Shown in pieces: positions 1 through 7,205 of a DNA stretch of 18,309 bases. Below the pieces are notes generated by a model that saw only the letters and a program-made list of their open reading frames with translations, did no database searches and was not told the origin of the DNA. The stretch comes from Bacteroidia bacterium (GTDB lineage: Bacteria; Bacteroidota; Bacteroidia; AKYH767-A; OLB10): positions 1 through 18,309 of the forward strand of contig JANWID010000004.1 in assembly GCA_025450095.1 (NCBI GenBank), read 5' to 3'. Position numbers and translations under genes: made by a program. Position 1 is the first letter of the stretch, and each line of letters opens with the position of its first letter.

Positions 1-1284
1 ATAGTAGGTCGCCCGAACGTGGGCAAATCAACACTCTTCAACAGGCTCGTGGAAGCACGAAAAGCAATTGTTGATGAAGTGAGTGGTGTTACGCGCGATC
101 GCCATTATGGAAAGGCCGACTGGACCGGGCATAATTTTTCGGTAATCGATACCGGCGGATACATTCGCGGATCAGACGATGTTTTTGAAGATGAGATCCG
201 CAAGCAAGTGGTGCTTGCCGTTGAAGAAGCAACAGTGATAGTTTTTGTTGTGGATGTCACAACCGGATTAACAGACCTGGACCTGGAAGTTGCGCAGTTG
301 CTGAGAAAGTCGAATAAAAAAGTTTTGCTTGTTGCCAATAAAGTTGATAGTTCTGCGCGTGCTTATGATCACACTGATTTTTACAGGCTGGGATTGGGAG
401 AAGTTTATCCAATATCGGCCGTCAGTGGTAGCGGAACAGGAGAGTTACTGGATGAAGTGGTGAAAGATTTTACCACCGCTGAGGAAGAGGTTACAGATGT
501 TCCGAAGTTCGCCATCATCGGTCAGCCGAACGTAGGTAAATCTTCATTGTTGAATACACTGCTCGGATTGGAACGTACCATTGTTACACCGATTGCCGGC
601 ACCACCCGCGATACTATCTACACCCGCTATAAAGGATTTGGTTTTGATTTTTATTTGATCGATACTGCAGGACTACGACGCAAGGCTCGTGTTAAAGAGG
701 ATATCGAATTTTATTCGGTGATGCGTGCCATCCGTGCTATTGAAGAATCGGATGTATGCATTTTAATGACTGACGCAACCCAGGGAATGAATGCCCAGGA
801 TATTAATATATACAGCCTCGCGGAACGCAACAAGAAAGGAATCGTGTTGTTGGTGAATAAATGGGACCTGGTGGAAAACAAGAACACGAAAAAAGTGGAA
901 ACTGACATCCGCGAAAGCCTTGCTCCCTTTAATGATATTCCCATCATTTTTACATCTGTATTGCATAAGCAACGTATTCATAAAGCTCTTGAAACAGCGC
1001 TTGAAGTTTATCAGAATCGCAAGCAGCGTATTTCCACCAGCATGCTCAATAAAGTGATGTTGCCATATATTGAAGCATATCCGCCTCCATCAACTAAAGG
1101 TAAATCGATCAAGATAAAATATATCACGCAGCTTCCCGGGGGCAATCCCCACTTCGCGTTTTTCTGTAATCTTCCGCAATATATTAAGGATCCCTATCGC
1201 CGCTATCTTGAAAACAAGCTTCGTGAAAATTTTAATCTATCGGGTGTTCCTGTTTCCATCCATTTCAGATCGAAAAACGATTGA
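1..1284 (+). CDS. der: Ribosome biogenesis GTPase Der (EngA), 5'-truncated by window edge
   Basis: Double-GTPase needed for assembly of the large ribosomal subunit; acts in the cytoplasm on the 50S precursor. The reading frame is open from base 1, and the first residues visible ([10 protein letters not shown]) are the P-loop of the first G domain, so only about 5-10 N-terminal residues are missing. 427 residues are visible. The first domain has NKVD at about residues 113-116. A second P-loop (GQPNVGKSS) lies near residue 174, followed by GTTRDT, the DTAG box and NKWD. The C-terminal part (roughly 340-427) is the KH-like RNA-binding domain typical of Der. The tandem G domains plus KH tail distinguish it from Era and other single-domain GTPases. 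The GTG at base 19 lies inside the P-loop and is not the start. Nothing looks broken. Confidence 0.97.
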   Translation: MVGRPNVGKSTLFNRLVEARKAIVDEVSGVTRDRHYGKADWTGHNFSVIDTGGYIRGSDDVFEDEIRKQVVLAVEEATVIVFVVDVTTGLTDLDLEVAQLLRKSNKKVLLVANKVDSSARAYDHTDFYRLGLGEVYPISAVSGSGTGELLDEVVKDFTTAEEEVTDVPKFAIIGQPNVGKSSLLNTLLGLERTIVTPIAGTTRDTIYTRYKGFGFDFYLIDTAGLRRKARVKEDIEFYSVMRAIRAIEESDVCILMTDATQGMNAQDINIYSLAERNKKGIVLLVNKWDLVENKNTKKVETDIRESLAPFNDIPIIFTSVLHKQRIHKALETALEVYQNRKQRISTSMLNKVMLPYIEAYPPPSTKGKSIKIKYITQLPGGNPHFAFFCNLPQYIKDPYRRYLENKLRENFNLSGVPVSIHFRSKND

Positions 1285-1309
1285 AAGTGTAACTAAGGAA
1301 AGTTAGGCT

Positions 1310-1367
1310 AACGAAGATATCTTTGTTCTACTTTGTTTACTTCGTTCCTTTGTTGTTTATTTTTTTG
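1310..1367 (+). terminator. Possible intrinsic terminator after der
   Basis: AACGAAG (1310-1316) is perfectly complementary to CTTCGTT (1340-1346), with a 23-nt spacer, and is followed by a T-rich run ending in seven T (to 1366). Inside it, 1310-1327 is a near-palindrome centred on GATATC. The long loop makes this a weak terminator; it may instead be a degenerate intergenic repeat. Bases 1285-1422 hold no other feature I can support. Confidence 0.3.
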
Positions 1368-1422
1368 ACCCGACCTGGTAGAATTTAAGAGTGAGAATTT
1401 GAGAAATTTAAACGAATACTCA

Positions 1423-1896
1423 ATGGGTAATTTAACATTTCATCGCGCAACGGTTTCAGATGTTCACTTGCTTGTTGAACTTCGTACCCGATTTGCATTA
1501 GAGCTTTCAGGACCCCAGGAAGCGCAGGCTATCGGGGAGCTGAAAAAACAACTCACGGAATATTTTACAAAAGCGACTGCAGAGAATTCCTGTATTTCGT
1601 ATATCGCCTACCGTGATAAAGTTGCAGCAGGGATTGGTTCGGTGATGCTGCGTCATCAACCTGGAAATTTCAAGAACCCTTCCGGTATGTGGGGTTATAT
1701 CATGAACATGTACACCGTTCCCGAATTCAGGCGACAGGGTGTATGTAAAGGAATATTAGAAAAACTGGTAATCGACTGCAGAAAATCAGGTATTACCGCC
1801 CTGGAGCTTCATGCAACACCTGCAGGCGCTGTGGTTTACGAACAATGCGGTTTCAACATCCATTCCGAACCTACTTACAGGCGTTATATTCCTTAA
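1423..1896 (+). CDS. GNAT-family N-acetyltransferase
   Basis: 157-residue protein with the GCN5-related acetyltransferase fold, which moves an acetyl group from acetyl-CoA to an amine of a small molecule or protein. Motif A, the pyrophosphate-binding segment, is visible as MNMYTVPEFRRQGVCKG (about residues 94-110), with the RRQGVCKG loop fitting the (R/Q)-x-x-G-x-G/A pattern. The C-terminal YEQCGF matches motif B. Length is normal for a single-domain GNAT. I start it at ATG 1423 (MGNLTFHRAT), where family similarity begins; an in-frame TTG at 1399 would add eight residues. There is no Shine-Dalgarno sequence, which is usual in Bacteroidota. The substrate cannot be told. It lies 107 bp before the kinase locus on the same strand, but that distance gives no strong reason to link them. 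Confidence 0.88.
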   Translation: MGNLTFHRATVSDVHLLVELRTRFALELSGPQEAQAIGELKKQLTEYFTKATAENSCISYIAYRDKVAAGIGSVMLRHQPGNFKNPSGMWGYIMNMYTVPEFRRQGVCKGILEKLVIDCRKSGITALELHATPAGAVVYEQCGFNIHSEPTYRRYIP

Positions 1897-2003
1897 TCCC
1901 GGGCGTTTCGCACCTGGTCCACAAAATCCGCGATTCATCCCTATAATCCTCAATTCATCGGAAACAGTGGGGCAAACACCCTGTTTTTGGCTAGTTTAGC
2001 ATC

Positions 2004-3053
2004 ATGGCCGTAAAAAGGTACAGCGAAAAGGAACCACTGGTTTTTATCTGGATTGCAATTCCTTATATGGTAGGCATGAACTTGCTGATTTTCGGCAAAT
2101 GCCTGTTTAGTTCCTGGGCGACTTTCGGGCTTTCATTTTTATGCAGCACCATTTATTTTTTTATGGTGTATGGTATTTTCGGAACTGTTGCTGTCAGGAT
2201 CAAAAATGCATATCCGACTGCTGGTGATCTGTTCAAACGAATCAGCATTATGCTTCCGGCATTTTACCTGATGAATGCACCAGCTATTGCGGGATTGTTT
2301 TACTTGTATGATTATACAGGATGGGTAGATTGCATGACGCGACACAATATGATCAAGTGGACCATCCTGTATGGTTGCGTCATGAGTACTGTGATCACTT
2401 TTATTAATGAAGGAATGGCCAATTGGGAAAAATGGAAAAAATCACTTTCACAAGCCGATAAACTCCGGAATGCTTTTCACCGAAGTAAAGTGCTTGGTTT
2501 GAAAGGTCAGATCAATCCCCACTTCCTTTTCAATTGTTTCAATACGCTTTCGGGTCTCATCCAGGAAGATCCCGATAAAGCAGATGATTTCCTTAATGAA
2601 ATGATCCGCGTTCATCGTTACCTATTACGCAGTGATGATGCACACCTGGTTACTGTTGCCGATGAAATCTGTTATGCACAATCGTACCTTAACCTTGCGA
2701 AAGCCCGCTTCGGTGATGCCATCTCAACAAAAATGAGAATTGATCCCGGAGCTCTTGATCTCATGATTCCACCGCTGACCATGCAGGTGATCCTGGAGAA
2801 TATCATTTACACCAATGCACTGAACAAAAAAGATCCGGTAAATATTTCTATTACTTCAGAAAGCGACAAAACAGTGCACATTTCCCATTCAATCCATGAG
2901 AAAATTATCGTGCGCAGTCTTAATAACGATGAGGGAATCAACAATCTTGTTACCCGATTTGGATTGCTGAATGCCGATGTCTCGATTTCAGAACAAGACG
3001 GTAACCGTGAATTTATATTACCATTGTTTACGCACCACGCAGAATTCTCATGA
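2004..3053 (+). CDS. LytS-type sensor histidine kinase with degenerate ATP-binding domain
   Basis: 349-residue membrane sensor kinase of the His_kinase (LytS/YehU) family. Four hydrophobic segments are predicted at about residues 11-30, 39-60, 79-101 and 117-135, with no extracellular sensor domain, followed by a short coiled linker. The H-box NPHFLFNCFNTLS is intact, with phospho-acceptor His173. The catalytic part is not intact. The N-box, normally ENAxKHN/G, reads ENIIYTN (265-271). The segment matching the GxGLxN lid reads DEGINNLVTRF (309-319). The asparagine-bearing beta-strand seen in the partner as VVENN is replaced by HISHS. It probably binds ATP poorly or not at all, and may work as a phospho-acceptor or scaffold in a heterodimer with the next kinase. 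It ends in an ATGA overlap with that kinase. The ATG at 2004 fits the start of the first membrane helix. Family assignment is firm; loss of activity is inferred from motifs. Confidence 0.9.
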   Translation: MAVKRYSEKEPLVFIWIAIPYMVGMNLLIFGKCLFSSWATFGLSFLCSTIYFFMVYGIFGTVAVRIKNAYPTAGDLFKRISIMLPAFYLMNAPAIAGLFYLYDYTGWVDCMTRHNMIKWTILYGCVMSTVITFINEGMANWEKWKKSLSQADKLRNAFHRSKVLGLKGQINPHFLFNCFNTLSGLIQEDPDKADDFLNEMIRVHRYLLRSDDAHLVTVADEICYAQSYLNLAKARFGDAISTKMRIDPGALDLMIPPLTMQVILENIIYTNALNKKDPVNISITSESDKTVHISHSIHEKIIVRSLNNDEGINNLVTRFGLLNADVSISEQDGNREFILPLFTHHAEFS

Positions 3054-4084
3054 AAATTCCGGTTCCTCCAAAACATCAGCGAATAGGATTCTGGCTCTCC
3101 ATGCCGGTGATATCATTTTTGTTCTGTTATATACTTTTTGAAGACCGGGTGTTCCATGAGGTCATTATATGGTTCATCGCATTTCCGCTTATTTATGGTA
3201 TCGGTTATTTTTCTTTCAGACTTCACCATGTATACGATAACTATGTCCGCACTCGTTACCCGGCAGTTGATCAGACAGGAAAAAGAGTTTTGATGAAGAT
3301 GCCTGTCAACCTGCTTGTAATGACGCCTTCAGTATTGATCATAGTTTATATTTTTCATGCATTCGGAATATTGGGTTACCAGGTGAACGGAGAAGATATC
3401 CTGATGTCGTTGCTGTTGGGAATGGGAGTGAATATTATTTTTGAATCACTCTGGGAAACGATTTATATTATTGATAAAGTTAAAGAATCAGTTGCAGAGC
3501 AGGCTATGATAGAACAGCTGCATCTTTTTCAGGAATTTAATAAGTTGAAGCAAATTGTAAATCCACATTTTCTTTTCAACTGTTTCAATACATTATCATC
3601 ACTCATATATGAGGATCGTGAGAAAGCTGAAAAATTTCTGGATGAGATGAGTAAGGTTTACCGGTATCTTCTTCGTAACAATGAAAATGATGTATCCTCC
3701 GTAGCACAGGAGATGCGATTTATGGAGTCGTATTCAAAATTGCTTGAAACACGATACGGTGATGGTTTCCGCTTGCTGATGAATATAGATCCCGCGATAA
3801 CGGATAGGAATATTCCTTCGCTGACTCTACAACTCCTTGTTGAAAATGCAGTTAAGCACAATGTGGTAAGCCGGCAGCAACCTGTTACAGTAGAAATCAG
3901 GTCCACAAACGATGGATACCTGGTTGTAGAAAATAATCTCAACCGGAAAAAACGGATCATGGATGAATCAACCGGTATAGGTTTGTCGAATATTCGCGAC
4001 AGGTATCGCTTGTTGAACCGGCAGGATGTTGCTGTAGAGGAAGATAATCATACCTTCCGGGTAAAAGTTCCTGTTATCAAATGA
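3050..4084 (+). CDS. LytS-type sensor histidine kinase, catalytically intact
   Basis: 344-residue paralogue of the preceding kinase. Predicted membrane helices lie at about residues 12-30, 36-56, 82-104 and 116-142. The H-box NPHFLFNCFNTLSSL again has its histidine at position 173, the same number as in the upstream copy. The ATP-binding boxes are canonical: N-box ENAVKHN at 265-271, VVENN at 292-296, and the glycine-rich lid STGIGLSNIRDRY at 307-319. It should autophosphorylate and pass phosphate to a LytTR regulator downstream. Its ATG overlaps the stop of the first kinase (ATGA at 3050-3053), so the two are probably translationally coupled and made in similar amounts, as expected for partners. 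The stimulus is unknown; with four helices and almost no periplasmic loops it probably senses something in the membrane or through a partner. Confidence 0.95.
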   Translation: MKIPVPPKHQRIGFWLSMPVISFLFCYILFEDRVFHEVIIWFIAFPLIYGIGYFSFRLHHVYDNYVRTRYPAVDQTGKRVLMKMPVNLLVMTPSVLIIVYIFHAFGILGYQVNGEDILMSLLLGMGVNIIFESLWETIYIIDKVKESVAEQAMIEQLHLFQEFNKLKQIVNPHFLFNCFNTLSSLIYEDREKAEKFLDEMSKVYRYLLRNNENDVSSVAQEMRFMESYSKLLETRYGDGFRLLMNIDPAITDRNIPSLTLQLLVENAVKHNVVSRQQPVTVEIRSTNDGYLVVENNLNRKKRIMDESTGIGLSNIRDRYRLLNRQDVAVEEDNHTFRVKVPVIK

Positions 4085-4150
4085 TAGCTGAAAACAATCC
4101 ATACGGTGAATTTGTCATTTCAACTGAAATATCGACAGGCTGGTGAAAAT

Positions 4151-4158
4151 TACCTTTG
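4151..4158 (+). promoter_or_regulatory. Candidate -7 element (TACCTTTG) before the regulator pair
   Basis: TACCTTTG matches the Bacteroidota -7 consensus TAnnTTTG exactly and lies 58 bp before the chosen start of the first regulator gene. No good TTG/TTTG -33 partner sits at the usual spacing of about 19-20 bp, so the promoter would be weak or activator-dependent. Upstream at 4117-4130 is a 6-bp-arm inverted repeat (ATTTCA-AC-TGAAAT). If real, the regulators could be transcribed apart from the kinases. Confidence 0.4.
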
Positions 4159-4215
4159 CGGGAATTAAAAACCTGCCGAAATTTGCAGTGTGAGATGTAA
4201 TCCATATTGAAAAGA

Positions 4216-5001
4216 ATGAATTTAATGAAAGTACTAATTGTAGAAGACGAAGACCTGGCAATCCGAAAGCTGAAAAACACGCTGGCATCACTGGAGTCGG
4301 GAATACAGGTTGTTGGTACTACCGACAGCATTACGGGTACGGTGGAATGGCTGAAAAACCACCCACAGCCCGACCTGATCCTGATGGATATTGAGCTTAC
4401 TGATGGACAGAGCTTCGAAATTTTCAACCGCACCGAAGTACTCAGCCCGGTAATTTTCACAACAAGCTATGATGAGTTTGCGCTGAAAGCATTTAAGGTT
4501 AACAGCGTCGACTACCTGCTCAAACCTGTTCAAAAGGATGAACTCGCTGCTGCTATAGGTAAATTCAGAAATCTTAAAGAACAATATGCTGCAAATCCAC
4601 CCGGCGATTCGCATATTTCAGAACTGGTAAAAGAACTTCAGCAAACACTTCGCACGAAAGAATACAGGTCACGATTCCTGGTGCGTCATGCGCACAAGCT
4701 TGTTTCCGTTGAAACGGATTCTATCGCCTATTTTTACAGTGATGAAAAGCTGAATTTTTTCACCTCGTCCGACGACAAAAATTATGTTGTGGATTACACA
4801 CTCGATGAAATTGAAGAAATGATTGATCCAGCAAAATTTTTCAGGATCGGCAGGGGATTTCTTGTTTCCATACGATGCATCGACCAGATACATGATTATT
4901 TTGGAAACCGTTTAAAGCTTCTTATCAAACCTGCAACAGCCAAGGAAGCTATAGTCAGCAGGGAAAAGGTTACCGATTTTAAAAAGTGGCTGGGCAGATA
5001 G
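4216..5001 (+). CDS. LytTR-family response regulator, copy 1
   Basis: 261-residue two-domain transcription regulator. The receiver domain (about 5-120) shows the acidic pocket VEDED, phospho-acceptor Asp58 in LILMDIEL, the switch Thr in FTTSYDE (82-83) and Lys103 in LLKPV. A linker of about 30 residues leads to a LytTR DNA-binding domain (about 150-255), recognisable by RSRFLVRHAHKLV, the FFRIGRGFLVS segment and the final SREKVTDFKKWLG. LytTR proteins bind direct repeats about two helical turns apart. The start is uncertain: ATG 4216 gives a leader close in length to that of the paralogous copy, ATG 4225 gives the compact MKVLIVEDE, and a TTG at 4207 is also in frame. It lies 131 bp after the kinase pair and 35 bp before its paralogue, and is the probable phospho-target of the upstream kinases. 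Confidence 0.94.
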   Translation: MNLMKVLIVEDEDLAIRKLKNTLASLESGIQVVGTTDSITGTVEWLKNHPQPDLILMDIELTDGQSFEIFNRTEVLSPVIFTTSYDEFALKAFKVNSVDYLLKPVQKDELAAAIGKFRNLKEQYAANPPGDSHISELVKELQQTLRTKEYRSRFLVRHAHKLVSVETDSIAYFYSDEKLNFFTSSDDKNYVVDYTLDEIEEMIDPAKFFRIGRGFLVSIRCIDQIHDYFGNRLKLLIKPATAKEAIVSREKVTDFKKWLGR

Positions 5002-5036
5002 CTCCATCATTGAATCAATAGTCCTCAAACAGGATC

Positions 5037-5828
5037 ATGGATAATAACATCAATATACTGATAGTAGAAGATGAAGAGTTGGGTACCCGGAAGCTGATCA
5101 AGCTGCTGTCGGAAATCGACCCTGCCATAAAGATCCTCGGAGCTACGGAAGGTATTGCATCCACAGTGCAATGGTTTAAAAATACTACTGTAAAACCTGA
5201 CCTGGTGCTTATGGATATTGAGCTCTGCGACGGACAAAGCTTCGAAATTTTTTCAAGAACACAAGTTAACTGCCCGGTTATTTTCACCACTTCCTATGAT
5301 GAGCATGCACTTCGCGCATTTAAGCTGAACAGTGTCGATTACCTTCTGAAACCAGTTAAGAAAGAAGAGCTCGAAGCTGCCATTGTCAAGTGGAAGCAAT
5401 TGCGTTGTACACAGGATGCTGCTCCCGCTAACCAGGGCAACCTCGGACGAATGATTGATCAGCTGATAACAAATAAGTCAGGTGAAAAATACCGTAGCCG
5501 GTTTCTTGTCAAACATGCGAATCGTTTCATACCAGTTTTTACAGATCAGATCGCTTATATTTATTCAAGCAACAAACTCACTTTTATCAAAACCCGGAAC
5601 GATCAACGATACATGGTCGATTATAATCTCGATGATGTTGCTGATAGTCTCAACCCGGGTGATTTTTTCAGAGCCAATCGCCAGTTCATCCTCGGAACCC
5701 AATGCATTCGTGAAGTACATTCCTGGTTCAATGGCAAAATGAAAGTGATGATCCATCCTGAATCAGAAGAGGAAGTGATTATTAGCCGTGAACGTGCCCG
5801 TGAATTTCGGGAATGGCTGGGGGAATAA
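5037..5828 (+). CDS. LytTR-family response regulator, copy 2
   Basis: 263-residue paralogue of the preceding regulator. Receiver: VEDEE acidic pair, phospho-acceptor Asp60 in LVLMDIEL, FTTSYDE switch residues (83-84) and Lys106 in LLKPV. The block DGQSFEIFxRT and the SVDYLLKPV block are nearly the same in both copies, which points to duplication rather than separate recruitment. The linker (about 120-150) differs most. The LytTR domain (about 152-258) contains RSRFLVKHANRF, DFFRANRQFIL and the final RERAREFREWLG. Differences in the DNA-contacting half suggest the two copies may not bind identical sites. ATG 5037 is preceded by AGGA at 5031-5034, one of the few Shine-Dalgarno-like sequences here, although the 2-nt spacing is short. 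All receiver residues needed for phosphorylation are kept. Confidence 0.95.
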   Translation: MDNNINILIVEDEELGTRKLIKLLSEIDPAIKILGATEGIASTVQWFKNTTVKPDLVLMDIELCDGQSFEIFSRTQVNCPVIFTTSYDEHALRAFKLNSVDYLLKPVKKEELEAAIVKWKQLRCTQDAAPANQGNLGRMIDQLITNKSGEKYRSRFLVKHANRFIPVFTDQIAYIYSSNKLTFIKTRNDQRYMVDYNLDDVADSLNPGDFFRANRQFILGTQCIREVHSWFNGKMKVMIHPESEEEVIISRERAREFREWLGE

Positions 5829-5835
5829 CGAGTAA

Positions 5836-5868
5836 GTCATGGTTCGACTCCGCTCTCCATGACTTTTT
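5836..5868 (+). terminator. Possible terminator formed by a REP-like copy after the regulator operon
   Basis: GTCATGG (5836-5842) and CCATGAC (5857-5863) form a 7-bp stem with a 14-nt loop, followed at once by TTTTT. It sits 8 bp after the stop of the second regulator gene, where a terminator is expected. The same bases are the first copy of a 28-nt REP-like repeat, so the repeat may serve as the terminator. Confidence 0.45.
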
Positions 5869-6036
5869 GAGACCAGGTAAGAAACGACGTCACGCTACCA
5901 TCAACCATTTTTAAAAAAGCGAATTTTTTATAGGGTGGAATTTTTCTAATATAATTAATCGAGCTAAGAATTCGGGGCTAGTACTGGCTGTTTTTTTATA
6001 ACGCTCAGGTCATGGTGAGCGGAGCCGAACCATGAC
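5836..6036. repeat. REPIN-like pair: two inverted 28-nt REP copies flanking 145 bp
   Basis: Bases 5836-5863 and 6009-6036 are 28-nt imperfect palindromes (ends GTCATGG and CCATGAC). The reverse complement of the first matches the second at all but two positions. The core reads GAGCGGAGCCGAA in the second copy. A third relative lies at 18268-18295. Inverted pairs of such elements are called REPINs or BIMEs in other bacteria and are moved by RAYT transposases; none is encoded here. The 145 bp between the copies is AT-rich, has no convincing ORF, and contains homopolymer runs (ATTTTTTAT, CTGTTTTTTTAT). Apart from this element and the repeats at 6073-6109, I see nothing else in the 350-bp gap 5829-6178. 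Confidence 0.7.
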
Positions 6037-6072
6037 ATTGCCGACTGCTGACCCTTTTCATTTAAGTCTTCT

Positions 6073-6109
6073 TTTCAGTCGTTTCAGTAAACCATTTCTC
6101 CGTTTCGGT
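6073..6109 (+). promoter_or_regulatory. Candidate LytTR operator: TTTCRGT repeats
   Basis: TTTCAGT occurs at 6073-6079 and 6082-6088, and TTTCGGT at 6103-6109. The second and third share the 9-mer CGTTTCRGT and start 21 bp apart, two turns of B-DNA. LytTR regulators typically bind two 9-bp direct repeats at about that spacing. Bases 6099-6107 (TCCGTTTCG) match the general LytTR consensus at eight of nine positions as I recall it, while the other copy matches it poorly. The site ends 69 bp before the ATG at 6179 and is the first regulatory DNA after the two LytTR genes. A weak -7-like CAATTTTG lies at 6143-6150. Confidence 0.4.
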
Positions 6110-6178
6110 CATTTTTGAGTAAAATTTCTCTCTGTCCGGGTGCAATTTTGTCGTGTAATCAAACAAAATCAACACCCA

Positions 6179-6598
6179 ATGAAAACTATTCACAATGCAG
6201 TGCTCGCAATTGCCTTAGCGGGAAGCACACTGGCAGTACAGGCCCAGGATCAGCGTAAGGAAAATGCTCCGGAGTATTATGCAGTATATGAAAGCGCATT
6301 TCACGAAACTTCAAAACTAGGAATCAATCCGACGGAAAAAATTTATATAACCGATGTCGATGTTCGTTCAGGCAACATTGCAATCAGTTTTAAAGAGCCG
6401 GTAAATGGATCTGCAATCATCAACGTGTATGATGAAAAGGGACGAATGCTTTTGAACCAGTACATGGAGTTGAATGGCACCAAAACCGAATTCCCGCTCT
6501 ATGGCACACTGAAAAACGGAATCCAGTTTCTGCATGTATTCACTGAAAGGTCGGAAGCCATTTACCAGTTCAACAATGAAAATTACAATCCAAATTAA
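6179..6598 (+). CDS. Small exported protein with a sorting-tail-like beta domain
   Basis: 139 residues. An N-terminal signal peptide runs to about residue 22 (charged start, hydrophobic AVLAIALAGSTLAV, cleavage probably after AQA). The rest has no cysteine and is probably a single beta-rich domain. Residues 60-130 (IAISF, INVYDEKGRML, LKNGIQFLHVF, AIYQF) resemble in pattern the Por-type tail of the propeller protein at 7291-8994 (VSIYNATGALV, GIYHAVVE), so it may be a free-standing immunoglobulin-like domain related to T9SS tails. I know no named family for it. The ATG at 6179 is chosen because the signal peptide starts there; the frame extends to a GTG at 6140 that would spoil the signal. 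It lies 32 bp before the lipoprotein gene, probably in the same transcript, and directly after the candidate LytTR site. Confidence 0.8.
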   Translation: MKTIHNAVLAIALAGSTLAVQAQDQRKENAPEYYAVYESAFHETSKLGINPTEKIYITDVDVRSGNIAISFKEPVNGSAIINVYDEKGRMLLNQYMELNGTKTEFPLYGTLKNGIQFLHVFTERSEAIYQFNNENYNPN

Positions 6599-6630
6599 TT
6601 AATAACACCTAAATCCACCAAAATCAAAAA

Positions 6631-7197
6631 ATGAAAAAGTTATTTCTTTCTCTTACAGTTATTGCATTACTCGCTTCGTGTACAAAAGATGATGACAATA
6701 ATCCTTCACCTTCCGGAAATGGAAATGGAAACGGAAATGGTGGCAATGGTAATGGAAACGTTCCATCAGCAGTAGTAGGTCAATGGCAGCATGGAACATT
6801 CGCCATGGCGGATTACTGGGGATATGACGGAAGCTACCAGGGAAACCCTTTCACACAGACCATTGCTTTTGAATTTAAAAGCAACGGAACTTATGAAATG
6901 TATTATATCGGACAAACCAACAACTTCGGATGTATCACTGATGCGTTCTCCTGGTTTAAAGGTTCTGTTCAGTTTACCGATTCATCTTTTACCGTGACTC
7001 CGACCCAGGGTACATTTCGAGGTTACTACACGTGTACTCCCGGCAGCAATTTTTCCCGGCCCGCAGATGCATCAGAGCTGAACCAGGCAACTTATTATTA
7101 TCATTTCGAAACGGATGAATTCAATAAGACCTGGCTCGTGATCGGTTTTACTCCGGATGATCAGTATCCAAGTTATTTCTCCTCTGTAAACTGGTAA
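6631..7197 (+). CDS. Surface-exposed lipoprotein with Gly-Asn linker
   Basis: 188-residue lipoprotein. The lipobox LLASC places the lipidated cysteine at residue 17. It is followed by TKDDD, which fits the Bacteroidota lipoprotein export signal (Lys followed by two acidic residues) that sends lipoproteins to the outer face of the outer membrane. Residues 29-43 are a Gly-Asn repeat linker. The remaining ~145 residues (from VVGQWQHGTFAM) form a compact, aromatic-rich, probably beta-barrel domain. The opening VVGxW and the FEFKSNGTYEMYY pattern recall the lipocalin-like folds common in Bacteroidota lipoproteins, and two cysteines (CITDAF, YTCTPG) remain. The ligand is unknown. It sits between two other exported-protein genes on the same strand. 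Confidence 0.85.
   Translation: MKKLFLSLTVIALLASCTKDDDNNPSPSGNGNGNGNGGNGNGNVPSAVVGQWQHGTFAMADYWGYDGSYQGNPFTQTIAFEFKSNGTYEMYYIGQTNNFGCITDAFSWFKGSVQFTDSSFTVTPTQGTFRGYYTCTPGSNFSRPADASELNQATYYYHFETDEFNKTWLVIGFTPDDQYPSYFSSVNW
6715..6759 (+). repeat. In-frame hexanucleotide repeat (Gly-Asn linker)
   Basis: Fifteen codons built from GGA/GGT-AAT/AAC units, interrupted once by an extra GGC, encode a Gly-Asn tract just after the lipidated N-terminus. As the unit is 6 bp, gain or loss of units would change tether length without a frameshift. Confidence 0.85.
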
Positions 7198-7205
7198 TTC
7201 ACAAT

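Noticed and set aside
1964..1988. Possible terminator after the acetyltransferase (ACAG...CTGT then TTTTT)
   Set aside because: The stem has only six pairs with a bulge and a large loop; too weak to annotate, although the position would fit. Nothing else is seen in 1897-2003.
1992..1999. TAGTTTAG as a -7 element for the first kinase gene
   Set aside because: It differs from TAnnTTTG at one base, lacks a -33 partner and would start transcription at about the start codon.
5841..5863. GGTTCGACTCC followed by CTCTCCA, resembling a tRNA T-arm and acceptor end
   Set aside because: No D-arm or anticodon arm precedes it, the upstream bases are the end of the regulator gene, and the stretch is fully explained as a copy of the 28-nt REP-like repeat in inverted orientation.
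6140..6178. Upstream GTG start for the small exported protein
   Set aside because: It would put 13 polar residues before the signal peptide; the ATG at 6179 gives a normal signal sequence.
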